A stretch of DNA of 64,000 bases, from positions 62,001-126,000 of the forward strand of contig NW_017386036.1 of NCBI RefSeq assembly GCF_000237925.1. Reading direction: 5' to 3'. A program made the position numbers and the translations under genes. Positions 61,901 to 64,000 of the stretch are shown here, piece by piece (the first letter of the stretch is position 1; the number at the start of each line of letters is the position of its first letter). This stretch comes from Schistosoma mansoni. Taxonomy: Eukaryota > Platyhelminthes > Trematoda > Strigeidida > Schistosomatidae. The notes beneath the pieces were generated by a model. The model did not search any database. It was not told where the DNA came from and saw only the letters and a list, made by a program, of their open reading frames with translations.

Positions 61901-62869
61901 TATTTGCAAAAAAACATGTTCTTTTATTTCTAGGTTCATGTTCATTTTTGCGATTGGAGTTCACGTTATGATTCTTGGTACCCGATAAATTCAAAATACT
62001 TACGCGCTGTGAAAAAAGATTTCACAAAGGACACTCCAAAACTTGTTAAACCCTACCCTTTTAACTGTTCGATGAACAGAAGTCCAGAAACCAGTGATAA
62101 CCACTTTGACGTGGGTAGTTATGTGATGGCTGCATGGCGCAACGACTTTGAATATCTTGCTGAGGTTCTAGCCCATCGTCAACGACACGGCACAAGAGCA
62201 GAGTATCGTTTGCGCTATATTTGGGATCGTGTTGTAGAGTGGACACCCGTCAACAAGTTACGCAAAGCAACTCAATATGAAATCGATTATGTTTTAAAAT
62301 TCTGTAAAGAGCAAAGTTCACTATCTGCAAATAAAATCCCCAATAAATTTGATCTGCAACATTCTTGTAGTAGTAGTGAGTATACATCAGGAATAACTCG
62401 AGCTAAAAGAATAAGAACAACTGTATCAGAAAGCAAGTCAACAGACCGAACCTTAGATCCTGAAATACCCAAGTATCGATCACGTCCTACTCGTGCAAGT
62501 ACTAGCAGTTCATCTGCTTCGGAAGACAAGAAGACTCTTCACCCAACATTGTATGATGGTATTATCGAACAGGATGGAATGGTTTATGACAAGAGTGTTT
62601 TCCAATTTCATGAGGCCTGTCGAAGACGCCGTGAACTGAAGAGAAAAGCTATCGAAGAAAATGAAATATATCTATATGGATCCGATGGTTCTGTGTCTGC
62701 CTTAAGTCGAACATCTTCCGAAAGGCCAAATCACCAGACCAGACGTGATCCTGATTCACTGAACAGTCCTAAAATTAGTTCTGTAAGAACTGAGAATTAT
62801 ATAACGGAAAACACAGTTACGCCACCATTTGGATCATCAATCCCATCCTATCAGAAAAGTGATGAAACA
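52927..62869 (+). CDS. PHF20/MBD-R2-like Tudor-domain chromatin protein, 5' part
   Basis: Exon 1 is 52927-53055 (43 codons) ending at gtaagt. Exon 2 is 61934-62869 (312 codons) between ttctag and gtaagt. Both joins are phase 0, and the gene continues past the window. Residues 20-68 read FLEAKDSYGNWYPVKV, then HFCDWSSRYDSWY and YLRAV, closely like the first Tudor/MBT-type domain of PHF20 and fly MBD-R2 (LEARD..NWYPA, HF.RWN.RYDEW, YLRP). Residues 101-153 (FDVGSYVMAAWRNDFEYLAEV, WTPVNKLR) form the second domain. From about 170 on the protein is Ser/Arg-rich and probably disordered. In animals this family belongs to the NSL histone acetyltransferase complex. The 8.9 kb first intron is filled with transposons. 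Confidence 0.83.
53547..54069 (+). repeat. SINE-like retroposon, full-length copy in PHF20-like intron 1
   Basis: The unit is 523 bp, starting near 'gccctggtacggccgagag' and ending in (AAAT)n. 'catcttacccatg' at 53534-53546 and 54070-54082 is a 13-bp TSD. The copy at 60080-60606, in the opposite orientation, reads the same base for base where compared. No clear tRNA head or pol III boxes are seen. Long frames inside are chance. Confidence 0.9.
54290..55868 (-). mobile_element. RTE LINE 5' piece (Perere-3/SR3-like) joined to a CR1 tail
   Basis: The minus-strand translation gives the endonuclease (CVSGTRIQDPS, SAYSPTDCSSDD, VAGDFNAQVG, then GESYGVVAKRTDNGD and LTWRPPNSSQ) and the linker (VRARICLRLTGRRKDT to NDREQWWVAKAREIEKAA and RRLDRWAEQ). 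It stops before reverse transcriptase at about 54290. It includes the segment that is deleted from the element at 9711-13030. Its left boundary on the minus strand fuses directly to CR1 at about 55868. The 5' untranslated part is missing. One stop interrupts the frame between 54943 and 54843. Confidence 0.85.
55869..59500 (-). mobile_element. CR1-like LINE with ORF1 finger, moderately preserved
   Basis: In minus-strand order: ORF1 starts with a PHD-like finger at 59494-59320 (CNKSNCQRPGC, GMQCDECKGWYHEVC, WLCQQCC), then DDWVQVVSKRR and a segment ending at about 58380. ORF2 has endonuclease (IAVTETWLTQS, LILEDFNTPMVDWE at about 57950) and polymerase in a 461-codon open frame at 57785-56400 (ENYRPISLTS, KQHGFRTGYSCLTNLL, YIDFSKAFDKVPHN, SGVPQGTVLGPVLF). 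YADDVK follows a stop at about 56385. About 50 codons are missing after DLGVIVSEDLK (AIAKLLYDARLTKLNLF). The element breaks off at EWNSSPQE, fused to RTE sequence. GDFN reads EDFN here. Confidence 0.88.
59501..60070. other. AT-rich intron stretch, no feature recognised
   Basis: This lies inside PHF20-like intron 1, between the CR1 5' end and the inverted SINE copy. It may include the 5' untranslated end of CR1. Nothing else is seen. Confidence 0.4.
60080..60606 (-). repeat. SINE-like retroposon, inverted twin in PHF20-like intron 1
   Basis: This is the reverse complement of 53547-54069 with no difference noticed over about 515 bp. It has its own 9-bp target-site repeat 'gaagtggtt' at 60071-60079 and 60607-60615, so it is an independent insertion and not part of a duplicated segment. 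The identity points to a recently active source. Confidence 0.9.
60785..61095 (+). repeat. Dispersed repeat C, diverged copy
   Basis: This matches the block at 42380-42700 of the left arm ('tttgacaac', 'tatatcgagaag', 'gatctggtgcg.atgcatgaccg', 'ggtca.catccaatgtc'). It shares its end 'gaattatttacagct' with the copy at 43265-43455. Identity and function are unknown; it is non-coding as far as I can see. Confidence 0.8.
61228..61757 (-). repeat. SINE-like retroposon, diverged copy
   Basis: This is about the full length of the family, in minus orientation with the A-rich tail at 61228-61245, but with many substitutions relative to the twin copies. No TSD is recognised. It ends about 180 bp before the acceptor of PHF20-like exon 2. 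Confidence 0.85.
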
Positions 62870-64000
62870 GTAAGTATAATTTTTGTCATCTAAAACCTGT
62901 CAAATCGTTTTCTTGGTTACAGTTTTCAGTGCTCATAATGTGTACTCTTAAGTGATATTCTCTAGTTGTACAATCGATTATAGGGGTTAAATTAACCTGA
63001 CGATAGTTTTTGTCAATGCTGTTGACTGAATGACGAAACAGATATTCCATGGGAATCACTCCATAGCCCTCTGATCTGATAGTTTAATGTGCACAGCAAG
63101 TCAACAGCGTCAGGAAATGTATATTCATTGTTCCTGAATATTTAAGTTTGTCCATACGTCATTACTTCCCTCACAATTTTGGGATCCGATCCAACACCAT
63201 TAAGTAAACCTTATATGTTCGCCATCCCGTTCTGTGTTGGATGTCTACCTACTCTTTTGTAAAACACCCCTCAGGTAAAACCGGAGAGTAAAATTTCTAT
63301 GTTAGGAGACAAGCACCCAGTCATATGAAAGCTCTTCAAGGAGGTTGACACCCTCTTACTGTTTTCTGTGTCAGGATGACCTGTAATAACCAGTTCGTTG
63401 TGTGAAGTAGCATCTTAGATCTTCTCTTTACTTGTAAGAGTTGTCTGTGCGTAGTGTTGCTTATAATATAAATCTTTATAACGAAGGATCGGTATCCGTC
63501 ACAATCGATTTTATGTTTTCGAAATACAGAATCTTCGCCTCGTCATTTTGTCTCAACAAATCTTGTGTTCTCATGTTTTTATGTATGTGATTAAGTGACT
63601 AGTATTCATAGCCATTAGTTTAAGAGATCTCGGGTCGGATTAAAACAAAAACAGTTGTCACACATCATAAAGTTGGTATGAAAGAAAATAAGAATGATGA
63701 CAAATTAGTTGGGACGGGATATTAAAACATTCAGGGTTTAAACCTAAGTTATTTTATCCCTAGATACTACATTTATGAAGAAACCAATTTTAGAAATCAT
63801 TAACTGATTTACAATAAGCTTGGCTCATTGGATTTTAGTATATTCCTATATGCGTCGACTTATTTAGTATGGAGTTCGTTGTTTTATTATTAATGTATCT
63901 TGATTGTATTAAAAAAGTTCTCCGTGGTATTTATATTCAGTGACAACTCCGTAAATTATAATTATGTTAACCGATATATAACTGATTAACTTTGGCTTTT
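62870..64000. other. Start of PHF20-like intron 2, no feature recognised
   Basis: The donor gtaagt begins at 62870. The remainder is AT-rich and has no further exon or repeat that I recognise. Confidence 0.5.

Overview
The window looks like nuclear DNA of a blood fluke (genus Schistosoma). It holds relics of element families known from schistosomes: SR2-like and Perere-3/SR3-like RTE LINEs, CR1/SR1-like LINEs, an Sm-alpha-type SINE carrying a hammerhead fold, and fossil Ty3/gypsy and BEL/Pao retroelements. The host genes have 30-37 nt introns, as is typical of schistosome genes. All family names come from recognition of translated motifs and not from a database search.

Layout. 1-1400 is a BEL/Pao fossil. 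7403-7874 (minus) is a CCDC28-like host gene with two tiny introns. 9711-13030 is a nearly full-length RTE LINE with target-site duplications (TSDs) but a large internal deletion. 14230-27400 is a LINE and SINE graveyard: an SR2 relic, two minus-strand CR1 pieces each split by a solo LTR, and the Sm-alpha copy. 31640-36385 is a plus-strand CR1 element ending about 130 bp upstream of an apparently intact four-exon COX5B-like gene (36515-38748). A likely host exon of unknown identity lies at 41043-41289 (minus).

The most unusual region is 41398-52652. Two inverted arms of about 1.3 kb, apparently identical over most of their length, face each other across 8.6 kb. The spacer holds a decayed gypsy element that was itself split by a 3.2 kb SR2-like LINE with a 12-bp TSD. 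Each arm carries CCAAT and TATA-like boxes and the same short ORF. The right arm ends 275 bp before the start codon of a PHF20/MBD-R2-like Tudor-domain gene (first exon 52927-53055, second exon 61934-62869, continuing past the window).

The 8.9 kb first intron of that gene is itself a nest of elements: two indistinguishable inverted SINE-like copies with different TSDs, a CR1 element with a PHD-like ORF1 finger, and a truncated RTE 5' piece joined directly to the CR1 tail. Only three host genes are recognised (CCDC28-like, COX5B-like, PHF20-like). They do not form a pathway together; what links them is repeat insertion close to their promoters and inside their introns.
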